Notes: generated by a model from the sequence alone, not told the origin. 64,000 bases of DNA from Proales similis (GCA_019059635.1 JAGVRJ010000003.1:124001-188000); one strand, 5' to 3'. Counted from the first letter of the stretch, positions 11,901-25,500 are shown. Numbers and translations: made by a program.

Positions 11901-14900
11901 CCAACCTTGCGCCTGTCCCTCCAGTCCATCCATCTAGCCCACACAGCCAGAAGGATGAACAAACCAACAAGGGCTATGCAGAGTGCGTAGATTGTCGGGT
12001 TGCGATCGAAAGAAGCATTGGCCCAGACGTTGGCAAAGTCAATTCGGGCAGGGAGGACGACGAAGCCACCTGCGAACGAAGTCAAATGACGAGCAGCACA
12101 GTGCGTGTGAGTCGAGTTCGAGTCTGGCAAGAACTCCACTCCGTCCGATCGCCACTGTCCACTTGCCTCGTCTAAATAGTGGCAGCCTCTGACTATAACT
12201 CGCATCATCACTTCCCGACTGAAGTTTCCTGCTACAAGGTGCAATGGAGGAGCAGTGGAGTTGGCCATAGAACAAGCACTTGGGTCAAGCTGTGCAACAC
12301 TGATGCCAGTGAAGCCACTGAACGAGTTTACTTGATCCACACTTGCATAGAGCTCGACATACTCGTCGCCGAAATCTTGTTTTTTCACGTCAGGACACAG
12401 GACAGTCCAGAGGTCGGCCTCGAACTCATCGTGATCAATGACCGGATTCTGACCGAACCTGATCGCGACCAGGTATGCTCTCATGTCGTCTTCCAATCTG
12501 AACTGAACCTGTAGGGCTATCGAGCTTCCGTCAAGATCGATGGCGGTATGAAGGCCCAGGTCTGAGCTGTTGGATGTCGAAGGGTCAAACTGTTGAAATT
12601 GGGGTATGGAGCTTGAATCTACTTCGATCCAGAACTCAATCGGTGTCTGCTGGTTCTTGACTGAGTACTCAATTCCTGATGAGCTGAGCAGGCTAAGGTC
12701 GAACGAGGTCGAACGAGATAGGCCAACTTGCGTGTCTCCGTTTGATCCAGTAAGCGCCCTTGGTTGAGTGATCACTTGTTGTGTGACAACAGTCGACTCA
12801 CAGTCCTTTCCACTCTTTCCGATCAGTTCACAAATAGAAGGGCTCAGAGATTGTCCACCCGTTGCCAATATTTCAGTGCTTGCGCTTGCCGCAGGGGCCT
12901 TCTCCAGCTTTAACTGCATGTTTGGGGTGTCGACTTGCTTGGTCTCGTTGAGACTTATGTGACCGAGCACTGCGGATGTCACACGACTTATCGCCTGTTT
13001 GCTTGTTCTGATCATTTCGACAAGCTGCGCTTTCTGTTCAGACTGGCTGAAACCCGACAGGGGTTCGACCGACCCAGTCAAAGGCGCATTGATTCCCTCC
13101 AGTGCATTTGATACGGCGCCAATGAAGCCAGGAAGGGTCTGCATTAGGCTGTCGATGTTGCTGTTCTTGGAGAGCGTCTCTAGTCTCTCCGACATCTCCG
13201 AGCATTTCTTCAGGGTCATTGTCGCCGACGAGATGGTCACTTGGGCCGCGTTTCCGTTGGCTGCAGTCAACGCCGAGCCCAGAACCTTGACGCTGCTGAT
13301 GTCCGACACTGGCAGCTCGGAGACTTTCTGCACCAGGAACTCCCTCAGACTGGCCTCTTGCTCGTTCTTGGCCTTGGCCTCCGATGAGCTCTGATTCAGG
13401 GTCGATCCTTCGGCTGCAATGTTGAAGACACTCGAGATGCTGATTACCGTCTTTGCCACGGAGGCCAAATCACCGCTGTTCAGTTGGGCCGAGATTGGCG
13501 ATGAAGGGGCGTTAGGATCGAGGAGTTGCGAGGCCAGCTCGTCTGCAAGGTTCTGATTTGGAGTAACGGTTACCGCAGTCGGCATTTGATAGACCTGGAC
13601 ACCCAGAGAGTCGTCGACCACATTCACAAACAACTGCAGCTTGTTTCCGTCCGAGTCTGGACCTTGGGGCAACTCCACCGAAACTCTTCCGTCGCTCGAG
13701 TAGCTCAGGGCCACTGGGTTTGTGTTTCCTGCGTAGGTGTAGAAGAACTCGTAGTTGTCCACTGTGCCGTCCTCATCTGTCCAGTTGTCGCACGTGAGGT
13801 CGAATCGAGTGCTCAAGCTCTCTCCGCTCAGAGGGGAGATGGAGCATGAGCCACCCTTGGGCAGCTTGTTTGGCTTGAGGACTAGCGAGCTTTTGCCTGT
13901 GGATGCACCATTCAAAGTGATTGACAACTCGACTCTCCACAACACCACACTCGGGTAATCTGAGAAGAGTTCTGCCGGCAGAGAGAGTTCATTCGAGTCC
14001 AGAACCGGTATGTATTGCGAGAGAGTATTAAGCTCAACCCATTGACCGTCACCAACCGAGTCGGTGAAGATGCTGAACTCGTACTCAATCTGATCAATAG
14101 GAGCACAGCCACTTTGACAAGCAGCGTCGATGACGAGTTTGGAGCTCGGGTTGATCTTTTGGAAGCTGGCCACTGCAGCGCCCTCTTCAGTGGCTGGAAA
14201 ACAGGTTTTGGGAAAGCGACAGCTCAAGGCCGGGATGGGCATACTCGCAACAGGATCGACAGTGACAACCACAACTTGCGAGTACTTGACCGAGTTCAGC
14301 TCAGTCTCCACCTTGAAATGGTATTCGTTGTCAGGGTCCGATCTAAGGGCACCTGCTTGTATTCTCAGAATGTTCCAGTCGTTTGAAAAATCAAATGCAT
14401 CGACCGAGTTGAAGCAGTCCGGATCTTCCGACAATGTAACTGCGCTTTGTTTCATGGTACGTAGGTCATCGTCGAATGACAACGCATTCTGCACGTCGAC
14501 TTTTCTCAGGGCGCAGTAGAACTGAAAAGACATTGAAGCTGCTGAAACCACTTGGTCCAGATCGTAGGAGTAGAGAGGCGGACTCAACGCAAGAGTTTGA
14601 GCCGAACCGATCTTCACTTGGCTCACTCCGCCTTGCAAGGCAAAGACTGCAAATCCAGTCTGCTCCACTCTCACGTATGTCAGATTCGAGGCGACAAGTG
14701 TGTCTGCTTCGTTATATTCGACTGTTACTTGCAGCTCGAATTCGTAGAGACCAGGCTCGAGCTCATTTTCGAAAAACACCAACTGCCCTGATGTAAGCGA
14801 AGGCTGTCTCGATAAATCTAAGTTGGTATAGGTTGTTTCATTAATTTTTCGGGCATTCCAAATATTTCTGACGATATAGCTTTGTGAATCGCATCCGATC

Positions 14901-17900
14901 TGTGTAAATGCTATAATTGACAATACATTCGATCGTAGAATAGTCAACGGTTGAATAAAAGGGGCCCAATTTTTAAATTTAACTTGGAAAACATCGCATG
15001 AGCTCCTCAAGCTTTGGATCGATGGGCCTTGTGTAGTTGTTGTGGTGGCTAAACTCGTAGTCGTTGGATCTGCCTGGAATGAGGAACCTTGTGTGGTTGT
15101 TGTGGTGGCTAAACTCGTAGTCGTTGGATCTGCCTGGGATGAGGGGCCTTGTGTGGTTGTTGTGGTGGCTAAACTCGTAGTCGTTGGATCTGCCTGGAAT
15201 GAGGAACCTTGTGTGGTTGTTGTGGTGGCTAAACTAGTAGTCGTTGGATCTGCCTGGGATGAGGGGCCTTGTGTGGTTGTTGTGGTGGCTAAACTCGTAG
15301 TCGTTGGATCTGCCTGGGATGAGGGGCCTTGTGTGGTTGTTGTGGTGGCTAAACTCGTAGTCGTTGGATCTGCCTGGGATGAGGGGCCTTGTGTGGTTGT
15401 TGTGGTGGCTAAACTCGTAGTCGTTGGATCTGCCTGGGATGAGGAACCTTGTGTGGTTGTTGTGGTGGCTACACTTAAGGTTAAATTATCTTCTTGGGTA
15501 AAACTATCTTCGATGGTTAAAGGAACAGAATAATTAGCCACAACATGCACCATAAAATAGTTTTGCGTCGATCCGAAGTTCGCCGTGATGTTTCTCATTC
15601 CGGAATCCGAATAAACGTGGCTTATCTGGGTATAATGGCTCGAGATGGTCAAATTCTGGATTGCTCCGTCGCCGAAGTCGACCCATCCCGATTTTGAAAT
15701 CAACTGGTTCCTTTCGATTATGTCGCAGAACATCAGGTCGCCAGCGTTGGGCGTCGGCGGGTGGCAAGCAAAGTCGAACAAGACTCCAACGATCCAAACA
15801 TATCTTCGAAAAGACTCGAGATCGGCGAAATCTCCCAGCCTGGAGCCCGTGTTGTCGGCAAGGTTCCAAGACATCCTCAGGTAGCTCAGGGTCGGTTGAG
15901 TGTCGACCGGCTCCTGTCTGATTTCGAATTCCGGGCTAAAGCCAAAGCTGAATCCATCCGTGTTGTACCAGTAGACTCCGCCGTCCAGCTGGGGCTGGTC
16001 GAGGGCGGTTGGCGACAACGCCGTTCTACAGTTTGCGCACGCAAGCAGGTCCACATGGTCGCTCGAGTTCACTCCGCCTCCGATGCAGACCTTGTGCTCG
16101 GGCTGGCACAGCGTATCCCGTATGTGGGCCAAAGCGCTTTGGTCCAATTGCTGGTTGTATGGCTCATCAAGCACCAATGTCATTCCCTCAATTTCGAGCT
16201 GGCTTTTAGGGTATCCCGGATAGATCGCCATCACTTTTTTTCAATTATTTTTGAACATTGCTAAAGCCTATGAATCGGAATTCTACTCACCGCACATTCC
16301 ATATTGACAATGTTGCCCAGTGGGACATGAAGACGACGAGTTACACGTGCCTTGATAAGCATCTTCCGAGCAAATGAGCGATTAAGGAAGCAGAAATGTA
16401 AACGATCGGTTTCTTTACCTTGGACATGCACCATAAAATAGTTTTGCGTCGATCCGAAGTTCGCCGTGATGTTTCTCATTCCGGAATCCGAATAAACGTG
16501 GCTTATCTGGGTATAATGGCTCGAGATGGTCAAATTCTGGATTGCTCCGTCGCCGAAGTCGACCCATCCCGATTTTGAAATCAACTGGTTCCTTTCGATT
16601 ATGTCGCAGAACATCAGGTCGCCAGCGTTGGGCGTCGGCGGGTGGCAAGCAAAGTCGAACAAGACTCCAACGATCCAAACATATCTTCGAAAAGACTCGA
16701 GATCGGCGAAATCTCCCAGCCTGGAGCCCGTGTTGTCGGCAAGGTTCCAAGACATCCTCAGGTAGCTCAGGGTCGGTTGAGTGTCGACCGGCTCCTGTCT
16801 GATTTCGAATTCCGGGCTAAAGCCAAAGCTGAATCCATCCGTGTTGTACCAGTAGACTCCGCCGTCCAGCTGGGGCTGGTCGAGGGCGGTTGGCGACAAC
16901 GCCGTTCTACAGTTTGCGCACGCAAGCAGGTCCACATGGTCGCTCGAGTTCACTCCGCCTCCGATGCAGACCTTGTGCTCGGGCTGGCACAGCGTATCCC
17001 GTATGTGGGCCAAAGCGCTTTGGTCCAATTGCTGGTTGTATGGCTCATCAAGCACCAATGTCATTCCCTCAATTTCGAGCTGGCTTTTAGGGTATCCCGG
17101 ATAGATCGCCATCACTTTTTTTCAATTATTTTTGAACATTGCTAAAGCCTATGAATCGGAATTCTACTCACCGCACATTCCATATTGACAATGTTGCCCA
17201 GTGGGACATGAAGACGACGAGTTACACGTGCCTTGATAAGCATCTTCCGAGCAAATGAGCGATTAAGGAAGCAGAAATGTAAACGATCGGTTTCTTTACC
17301 TTGGACATGCACCATAAAATAGTTTTGCGTCGATCCGAAGTTCGCCGTGATGTTTCTCATTCCGGAATCCGAATAAACGTGGCTTATCTGGGTATAATGG
17401 CTCGAGATGGTCAAATTCTGGATTGCTCCGTCGCCGAAGTCGACCCATCCCGATTTTGAAATCAACTGGTTCCTTTCGATTATGTCGCAGAACATCAGGT
17501 CGCCAGCGTTGGGCGTCGGCGGGTGGCAAGCAAAGTCGAACAAGACTCCAACGATCCAAACATATCTTCGAAAAGACTCGAGATCGGCGAAATCTCCCAG
17601 CCTGGAGCCCGTGTTGTCGGCAAGGTTCCAAGACATCCTCAGGTAGCTCAGGGTCGGTTGAGTGTCGACCGGCTCCTGTCTGATTTCGAATTCCGGGCTA
17701 AAGCCAAAGCTGAATCCATCCGTGTTGTACCAGTAGACTCCGCCGTCCAGCTGGGGCTGGTCGAGGGCGGTTGGCGACAACGCCGTTCTACAGTTTGCGC
17801 ACGCAAGCAGGTCCACATGGTCGCTCGAGTTCACTCCGCCTCCGATGCAGACCTTGTGCTCGGGCTGGCACAGCGTATCCCGTATGTGGGCCAAAGCGCT

Positions 17901-20900
17901 TTGGTCCAATTGCTGGTTGTATGGCTCATCAAGCACCAATGTCATTCCCTCAATTTCGAGCTGGCTTTTAGGGTATCCCGGATAGATCGCCATCACTTTT
18001 TTTCAATTATTTTTGAACATTGCTAAAGCCTATGAATCGGAATTCTACTCACCGCACATTCCATATTGACAATGTTGCCCAGTGGGACATGAAGACGACG
18101 AGTTACACGTGCCTTGATAAGCATCTTCCGAGCAAATGAGCGATTAAGGAAGCAGAAATGTAAACGATCGGTTTCTTTACCTTGGACATGCACCATAAAA
18201 TAGTTTTGCGTCGATCCGAAGTTCGCCGTGATGTTTCTCATTCCGGAATCCGAATAAACGTGGCTTATCTGGGTATAATGGCTCGAGATGGTCAAATTCT
18301 GGATTGCTCCGTCGCCGAAGTCGACCCATCCCGATTTTGAAATCAACTGGTTCCTTTCGATTATGTCGCAGAACATCAGGTCGCCAGCGTTGGGCGTCGG
18401 CGGGTGGCAAGCAAAGTCGAACAAGACTCCAACGATCCAAACATATCTTCGAAAAGACTCGAGATCGGCGAAATCTCCCAGCCTGGAGCCCGTGTTGTCG
18501 GCAAGGTTCCAAGACATCCTCAGGTAGCTCAGGGTCGGTTGAGTGTCGACCGGCTCCTGTCTGATTTCGAATTCCGGGCTAAAGCCAAAGCTGAATCCAT
18601 CCGTGTTGTACCAGTAGACTCCGCCGTCCAGCTGGGGCTGGTCGAGGGCGGTTGGCGACAACGCCGTTCTACAGTTTGCGCACGCAAGCAGGTCCACATG
18701 GTCGCTCGAGTTCACTCCGCCTCCGATGCAGACCTTGTGCTCGGGCTGGCACAGCGTATCCCGTATGTGGGCCAAAGCGCTTTGGTCCAATTGCTGGTTG
18801 TATGGCTCATCAAGCACCAATGTCATTCCCTCAATTTCGAGCTGGCTTTTAGGGTATCCCGGATAGATCGCCATCACTTTTTTTCAATTATTTTTGAACA
18901 TTGCTAAAGCCTATGAATCGGAATTCTACTCACCGCACATTCCATATTGACAATGTTGCCCAGTGGGACATGAAGACGACGAGTTACACGTGCCTTGATA
19001 AGCATCTTCCGAGCAAATGAGCGATTAAGGAAGCAGAAATGTAAACGATCGGTTTCTTTACCTTGGACATGCACCATAAAATAGTTTTGCGTCGATCCGA
19101 AGTTCGCCGTGATGTTTCTCATTCCGGAATCCGAATAAACGTGGCTTATCTGGGTATAATGGCTCGAGATGGTCAAATTCTGGATTGCTCCGTCGCCGAA
19201 GTCGACCCATCCCGATTTTGAAATCAACTGGTTCCTTTCGATTATGTCGCAGAACATCAGGTCGCCAGCGTTGGGCGTCGGCGGGTGGCAAGCAAAGTCG
19301 AACAAGACTCCAACGATCCAAACATATCTTCGAAAAGACTCGAGATCGGCGAAATCTCCCAGCCTGGAGCCCGTGTTGTCGGCAAGGTTCCAAGACATCC
19401 TCAGGTAGCTCAGGGTCGGTTGAGTGTCGACCGGCTCCTGTCTGATTTCGAATTCCGGGCTAAAGCCAAAGCTGAATCCATCCGTGTTGTACCAGTAGAC
19501 TCCGCCGTCCAGCTGGGGCTGGTCGAGGGCGGTTGGCGACAACGCCGTTCTACAGTTTGCGCACGCAAGCAGGTCCACATGGTCGCTCGAGTTCACTCCG
19601 CCTCCGATGCAGACCTTGTGCTCGGGCTGGCACAGCGTATCCCGTATGTGGGCCAAAGCGCTTTGGTCCAATTGCTGGTTGTATGGCTCATCAAGCACCA
19701 ATGTCATTCCCTCAATTTCGAGCTGGCTTTTAGGGTATCCCGGATAGATCGCCATCACTTTTTTTCAATTATTTTTGAACATTGCTAAAGCCTATGAATC
19801 GGAATTCTACTCACCGCACATTCCATATTGACAATGTTGCCCAGTGGGACATGAAGACGACGAGTTACACGTGCCTTGATAAGCATCTTCCGAGCAAATG
19901 AGCGATTAAGGAAGCAGAAATGTAAACGATCGGTTTCTTTACCTTGGACATGCACCATAAAATAGTTTTGCGTCGATCCGAAGTTCGCCGTGATGTTTCT
20001 CATTCCGGAATCCGAATAAACGTGGCTTATCTGGGTATAATGGCTCGAGATGGTCAAATTCTGGATTGCTCCGTCGCCGAAGTCGACCCATCCCGATTTT
20101 GAAATCAACTGGTTCCTTTCGATTATGTCGCAGAACATCAGGTCGCCAGCGTTGGGCGTCGGCGGGTGGCAAGCAAAGTCGAACAAGACTCCAACGATCC
20201 AAACATATCTTCGAAAAGACTCGAGATCGGCGAAATCTCCCAGCCTGGAGCCCGTGTTGTCGGCAAGGTTCCAAGACATCCTCAGGTAGCTCAGGGTCGG
20301 TTGAGTGTCGACCGGCTCCTGTCTGATTTCGAATTCCGGGCTAAAGCCAAAGCTGAATCCATCCGTGTTGTACCAGTAGACTCCGCCGTCCAGCTGGGGC
20401 TGGTCGAGGGCGGTTGGCGACAACGCCGTTCTACAGTTTGCGCACGCAAGCAGGTCCACATGGTCGCTCGAGTTCACTCCGCCTCCGATGCAGACCTTGT
20501 GCTCGGGCTGGCACAGCGTATCCCGTATGTGGGCCAAAGCGCTTTGGTCCAATTGCTGGTTGTATGGCTCATCAAGCACCAATGTCATTCCCTCAATTTC
20601 GAGCTGGCTTTTAGGGTATCCCGGATAGATCGCCATCACTTTTTTTCAATTATTTTTGAACATTGCTAAAGCCTATGAATCGGAATTCTACTCACCGCAC
20701 ATTCCATTTTCGAAATAATACCCATCGTTGCAACTTTTATGTGGTTAAATATTTATCGATTTACGATTTGAATCTTAGGCTTACTTTACTTACATGCATT
20801 CACCTGATATACAATGTAGACCACTCGGACACGAAAATAGCCAGTCGCATTTTCCGATATAAATTCCTTTACCTCGCTGATTAGAACGATTTAGTTTTTA

Positions 20901-21983
20901 TGAGGGAGCTCTTTTTCTTACCTTCTGTTATTGTTATTATTCTGGTAATAATTGCGTTTAACTCATTTATTCGTACTGTCACATTCATCGAGCCTGTCAT
21001 ACTAAATGTGTGAAGTAAGACAATTTTCGGCCCGGTCTCTGTCAAATACTGGGTCGGCTCAGTTCCAAAGTTGATTTCGAACGTGAGGCCAGAGTAAATA
21101 TTTTGCATGATGATTAGTCCACAAGAGAATTGGAAGTTCACCGTCCAGTTAGAAGGGCATATTAAAGTGATTTTCTCTTTTCTGAGAAAGATATACTTTC
21201 TGTAATCACTGCCCGGATAGATTGTTCCAAGTCTATAACCAGCCTGTCCGACGCGCCAAGAGAGACGTTGTTCGGCCTCTGTTTCCACGTTGTCCGAATG
21301 GCTTTGATTGATCACTGCGTTGGGCGCAAAGCCAAAACTTATCTGCGGAGTGAAATACCAATATGCCTGGCCAGACTGAACTGGAGTGTTAATAGGTGTT
21401 TGGGCAAGTGCTGTTTGGCACAAGCCGCAGGCGCCAAGAGTGATGTCTTCGCGATAGTCAGCCCGGCCGCCAGCTAAACACACAATCGAATCCGCTGTGC
21501 ACTGATTATCTCTTATGCCATCCAGAAATGTTTTGCTGATATGAAAATTGAAGTCTTCATCCAGTATGACTTCAAAGCCGTCTTCGAGAAGGAATCGCTT
21601 ATTATAGTAATTTACGATTCCCAGAACTTGACACATTCATTAAGAAAGTAATGAGGAAGTAAAACGACGATATTTACCACATTGATCAGAAAGCCAAAAG
21701 TAATTCGGATCGCACCTAGCAGTGAAGAGAAATAAGAAATTCGGCAGCGAGAAAAGGGAGAATTATATTCACAGGCAAACGTTCATCTGGCAAGACAGTC
21801 TAACGCTTGCACTGCAGTCATGATCAAAATTACAAGCCTGGTTGTAAGCTTAAATAAATCAATAATAGGCTCAAATCAAAGGCTTGAGTTCAAAGCACAT
21901 GCAGACTTACTGGCTGTATAAGCTTGCCGAGCAATCAGGCCGAGAATAAGCTCAGCCTGCAAAAAGAGCCAATCGAATCGCAT
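8932..21983 (-). CDS. Polycystin-1-like receptor-channel PKDL-2 with seven N-terminal modules; frameshift in channel exon
   Basis: Exons (minus, transcript order): 21911-21983 (signal peptide MRFDWLFLQAEL...), 21773-21848, 21678-21715, 20922-21626 (module 1), 20794-20872, 20696-20733, then five large module exons of 696 nt (19943-20638, 19062-19757, 18181-18876, 17300-17995, 16419-17114) alternating with five 72-nt Cys-rich exons (19815-19886, 18934-19005, 18053-18124, 17172-17243, 16291-16362), then 10748-16233 and 8932-10687. The 5.5-kb exon carries the seventh module fused directly to a mucin-like stalk, then REJ, GAIN, GPS, TM1, PLAT and TM helices. Every junction is in frame. An extra A in the run 9884-9888, relative to PKDL-1 and PKDL-3, shifts the last exon out of frame and leads to a stop at about 9575, removing the channel helices. 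Without that base the protein would be about 4029 residues. It is either a recent channel-less form, a decaying gene, or a sequence error. Confidence 0.8.
9884..9888 (-). other. Single-base frameshift in PKDL-2 (A5 versus A4 in paralogues)
   Basis: PKDL-1 and PKDL-3 have four A's on the plus strand at this place (around 1525 and 23605); PKDL-2 has five. Upstream the frame matches the channel sequence; downstream on the minus strand it becomes unrelated and stops near 9575, while the correct sequence continues in another frame to 8932. Confidence 0.9.
15036..15475 (-). repeat. 60-bp tandem repeat encoding mucin-like stalk of PKDL-2
   Basis: Seven full 60-bp units plus partial ends encode ATTTTTQG(S/P)SSQADPTTTSL-type 20-residue units, varying at only a few positions (S/P, S/F). 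Because the unit is a multiple of three, copy-number change keeps frame. The Thr/Ser/Pro content suggests a heavily O-glycosylated, extended stalk between the module array and the REJ region. Confidence 0.9.
15543..20707 (-). repeat. 881-bp tandem array of two-exon N-terminal modules in PKDL-2
   Basis: Five complete 881-bp units, plus a sixth copy cut at its 3' side, repeat with no difference that I can see, introns included. Each unit is a 696-nt exon, 56-nt intron, 72-nt exon and 57-nt intron. Both exons start and end in phase 1, so every unit adds 256 residues without disturbing frame. Identity ends at the left within the codons for MVHV, where the last copy runs straight into the stalk, and at the right inside the 38-nt Cys exon 20696-20733. 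Confidence 0.95.
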
Positions 21984-22081
21984 CGACAGCCAATTAAAAG
22001 CAATTTACAGTTTTTGAAGCAGATCGGGATAGAAGAAACTATGATTTGTGAAATGTCATGAACACCTAGCAAGACAGTTAA

Positions 22082-22088
22082 TTTTATA
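22082..22088 (-). promoter_or_regulatory. Possible TATA box of PKDL-2
   Basis: TATAAAA on the minus strand, roughly 100 nt upstream of the PKDL-2 start codon, somewhat farther than the TATAAAT of the plus-strand genes. Weak evidence taken alone. Confidence 0.3.
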
Positions 22089-22505
22089 CGATGCTGCGGA
22101 CGCAGACAGCAGTGAAAACATCATTTGCGTCAATTGATACGAAAACAAAAATTTGGCAGCTTTTCAGCCCGGTTATGCAAACTGATGTTGGAATGTTTTT
22201 TTTTTCGTGCGAAAAAATCTACTTGAAAGGAAGCGGGTCGTTGAGAAAATTCTGGCAGAGCAAATAAGCAGAAATGCAAATATCAATAAAAGAGTTTTTA
22301 AAAGCTGAAAGCAAGTTATGAGGAAACACTAAAAAAGGTATTGATAGCTAGAAAATGTTTAGGAGGGACAAAAAATTTTGGTTAAACGGTGAACTGAAGA
22401 GAGAAAGAAATGGATGAATAAACAAGAAAGAAAATATGAGAGAACTCAAACGAGTATCACGGACATCAGGAAAAACGAATAATCGATAATTAATTGCAGG
22501 AAAAA

Positions 22506-22511
22506 TTTATT
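22506..22511 (-). terminator. Polyadenylation signal for PKDL-3
   Basis: AATAAA on the minus strand, about 46 nt past the PKDL-3 stop. Confidence 0.55.
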
Positions 22512-22556
22512 GATTTCTAAGGGAAGCTGGGAAGTCAATAAGGAAAAATTCAAGTT

Positions 22557-25500
22557 TTATTTCTTGGATCCGTCGCTTTGTCTCGAACCAAGACTGGCGG
22601 TAATCTGAAATAAAAACTGTGATAAGAAATGCTTCAAAATGCCAAGGATAATAAGATCAACCTGATTGAATCGTACGAGCAAGGCGTCAACTCTCTGTGG
22701 AAAGGCTTCAACAGAATCGAGATAATGTTCTTGGGTTGGATGAGCGCTGTTGGCTGACAGGCGATTTGCAACACAGCCAGGCAGAAAAGACCCCATTTGT
22801 GCTTTAATGTATTGGAACAAATGCGGGTCCTCTTCCTCGAGGACGAGGTTCTGGTCTTTGGACACCTCGTTGAAGCTGTCGGTGATGATTGTCAAGAACA
22901 TGCCGATGAAGACGAACACGATCACCAGATTGAACAGAATGAAGGACGAGGCGCCGAACAGCGAGTTGGCCTGCACGAGCTGCTCCACCTCGAACTTGCC
23001 CAAAATCATCTGGAAACAGGTCTCCATCGATCCGACGATGCTGGCGAACTGCACCAGACTGTCGCGGAATATGAGGTGCATCAGCTGCACGAACGCCATC
23101 CACACGACCACGAAGATGAGGGAGAAGCCGATCAACTCGCCAAGCGCGTGCCGCAGCGCGAGCATGAACACAATCACGCGTCTGTTGAAGCGAAGCAGCT
23201 TGAGGAAGCGAAGCGTGCCAAGTGCTGCGCAGAATGCCAAACAGAACTCGAGCGCCTCGCTGCAGAAGGACAAGTACTGCAGATTGACGAGTCTGTTATT
23301 TGCCTTGAGACGATCCAGGGCAGAGTGAGAGGCGTACAGACGGTAGAGATACATGGCGAAGGCGGCCCACGAGAAGCCGATGATCAGAAGCTCGACGTAG
23401 TTCCAGAACTGGGCAAAGTAGCGCCATCGCTCTTTCAGCACCAGACGCGCCTCTCTGGCCATGATGAAGCAGACAAACACCATGTAGAGGATGTTGCAGG
23501 CCAGACGAAAGGAGGCGAAGCCGTGCTCGGCCGAGTCGATCAGAATCAATGGGCTGAATCTGGACGAGGCGAGGAGGTTGCCTGTGGGCAGGAACTCGAA
23601 CAGGAAAATGCAGTGCGCAAACAAGTTGATGTTGGCACTGTAGACCGCAAACTCGACAAACACGGCTCTGGTCTGTCGGTCGATCCAGCCGAGCCTCTCC
23701 AGCTCGCTAAGGTTGCCCCTCACTTCTTCTGCCGAACACGAGAGATCGAAGACGAAGCCTCCGCCCGGGTATTCTTCGTAAATGCCAAAGTGAGGAAAGC
23801 TGTCCAGGTCGGATGCGCGAGTGTGAGAGAAGGCCGAGTGGATCTTCTGATTGGAGGAATCGACGGAGGCTGTCTGGTTGCGATCAGTCCATCTTGGCGA
23901 GAATGACCCTCTTTCTTCGCTGAAAACTGAAAAGTCTTCCACACAAAAGTTGACGTGGGCTGTGAGTTGAGAAGGCAGTCGACAGCTGCCGTTCTTTGTT
24001 CTGATTTGGCGAAGAAATGGCCGAGGCAACACATACGAGATCAGGTCATCAGCGAACTCCGACTGTCGATGGAAGGTGCTGTTCTCGTATAGACGATCGG
24101 ACTTGAGAGAAGGAAGAAGAGAGTTCTGAAGCCAAGCGAACACATCAGCAGCAGATCTGACCGAGCCAAGATCAGCGGCAAACAAGCCTTGCAAACTCTG
24201 CTGGTATCCAAACGCATTTGTGCTCTTGTTTGTGTATGCGACCACAAAAAGGATCCAAATGAACATGAAGTTGAAGAGGATCTCCCTCAGAAGGCGACTT
24301 GCCCTCTTGCGCTGCGTCTGTTTCTGTTTCATCTCCTTTGCTTCAAGTTCGGTAAGAATTCTCGATCCCTGGCTCCTCAATCCAAGAGACGACAAAAACA
24401 AGCCCTGCTACCGGTTGAGAAAATAACAAAGACGAAGTGAGTCAGAGAAAAAAGAATATTTGAAACCTTTTGTTGGTCATTCCACTCGTGCAGCTTGCGC
24501 CCATCGTCGCCGTCGTTGTCTATCTCATTCTGGTCCTCGCTCTTTCTGAACACGGTCACGAAGAACAGAGTGAGCAGGGCGATCTGGATGGGCTGAGTGA
24601 CCAACACCGAAGTCAAGAACGAGATGGCAAGCGATGTGATCCATTTTGTGACTTTGGCGTCGCCGAATGTGATTCCTTGGACGATGACGAAGAACAAGGA
24701 CACGGCAGCAAACACAAACGAGAGCAAGTAGGCGATGATCTTGCACCACCAGGGCAGCTTGAGCTCGCCTTTCTTCCCTTTCGTCACTTCTTGTTCAATA
24801 TCGACTCCCTGCGCTCGCAAGATGGTCTCTCTTAGCTTGGCCACGCGAGTCTTGCGTCTTTTGGACCTTCTGAACAGCTGGACGAGCAGAAGACTGGGCG
24901 GGAACACACACAGACTGGTGATCACTCCTATTCCGACCTGCTCTGGCGTCAGATTGAACGGGCCGAGTTCGAGTCCTGCCTTGTTTGGACTCGTGTCCAC
25001 TCCATAGTAGAGGATGTTCATCAGCATGCTCATGCAGAGCAGAACGAAGCAGCAGGTCAGACGGTCGAGTCGAGTGAACGAGCTCTGTGCAGGACGGGCG
25101 AGCACTGAGAACCAGAGATGGCCGTCGCTCAGCTTCTGCTTGGTCTGTTTGGCGAGCAGATACTTGAACTGCTCCTTCTGCGCTCGTCCACAAACTGGAA
25201 GAAGACGATCTACGACTCCTTCGTCGCGATCAAGGGCGAGCCACTGTTCGCAAATGAAATAGAACTTCTCTCGCGTCTGCAGGTCATGAACGATCGCGTA
25301 TTTCAGGTACCAGCCTGTTGCACCAATTTTGCCTGAATTGTCGTGCCAAACTCTGAGATAAGTGAGATCACCCAAGGGCATGTCACTCGCGTACACAAAC
25401 GAGTCGACGCCTCCTCTCCTGAATGGCTTTCGTCCAGTCTCGTCTCTCAGATTGATTGTGGATGTCTCGCGACTATCGCTCGAAAGTATACAGCTCACCT

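Larger units (their letters stand above)
21984..22556. other. Intergenic region, PKDL-2 promoter side and PKDL-3 3' flank
   Basis: About 570 bp. Contains a possible TATA element about 100 nt upstream of the PKDL-2 start and the PKDL-3 polyadenylation signal. No gene is supported. Confidence 0.5.

Noticed and set aside
15042-15533. Plus-strand Val-rich repetitive frame
   Set aside because: Antisense of the 60-bp stalk repeat; no support as a gene.
16261-20639. Series of 284-codon minus-strand frames, each taken as a separate small gene
   Set aside because: They are module exons read through their introns to a chance stop. Splice sites and phases join them into one PKDL-2 transcript, and their apparent start codon lies at an exon edge.
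15036-20707. Regular direct repeats resembling a CRISPR or satellite array
   Set aside because: The 60-bp units are coding without unique spacers, and the 881-bp units contain exons and introns in a eukaryotic gene.
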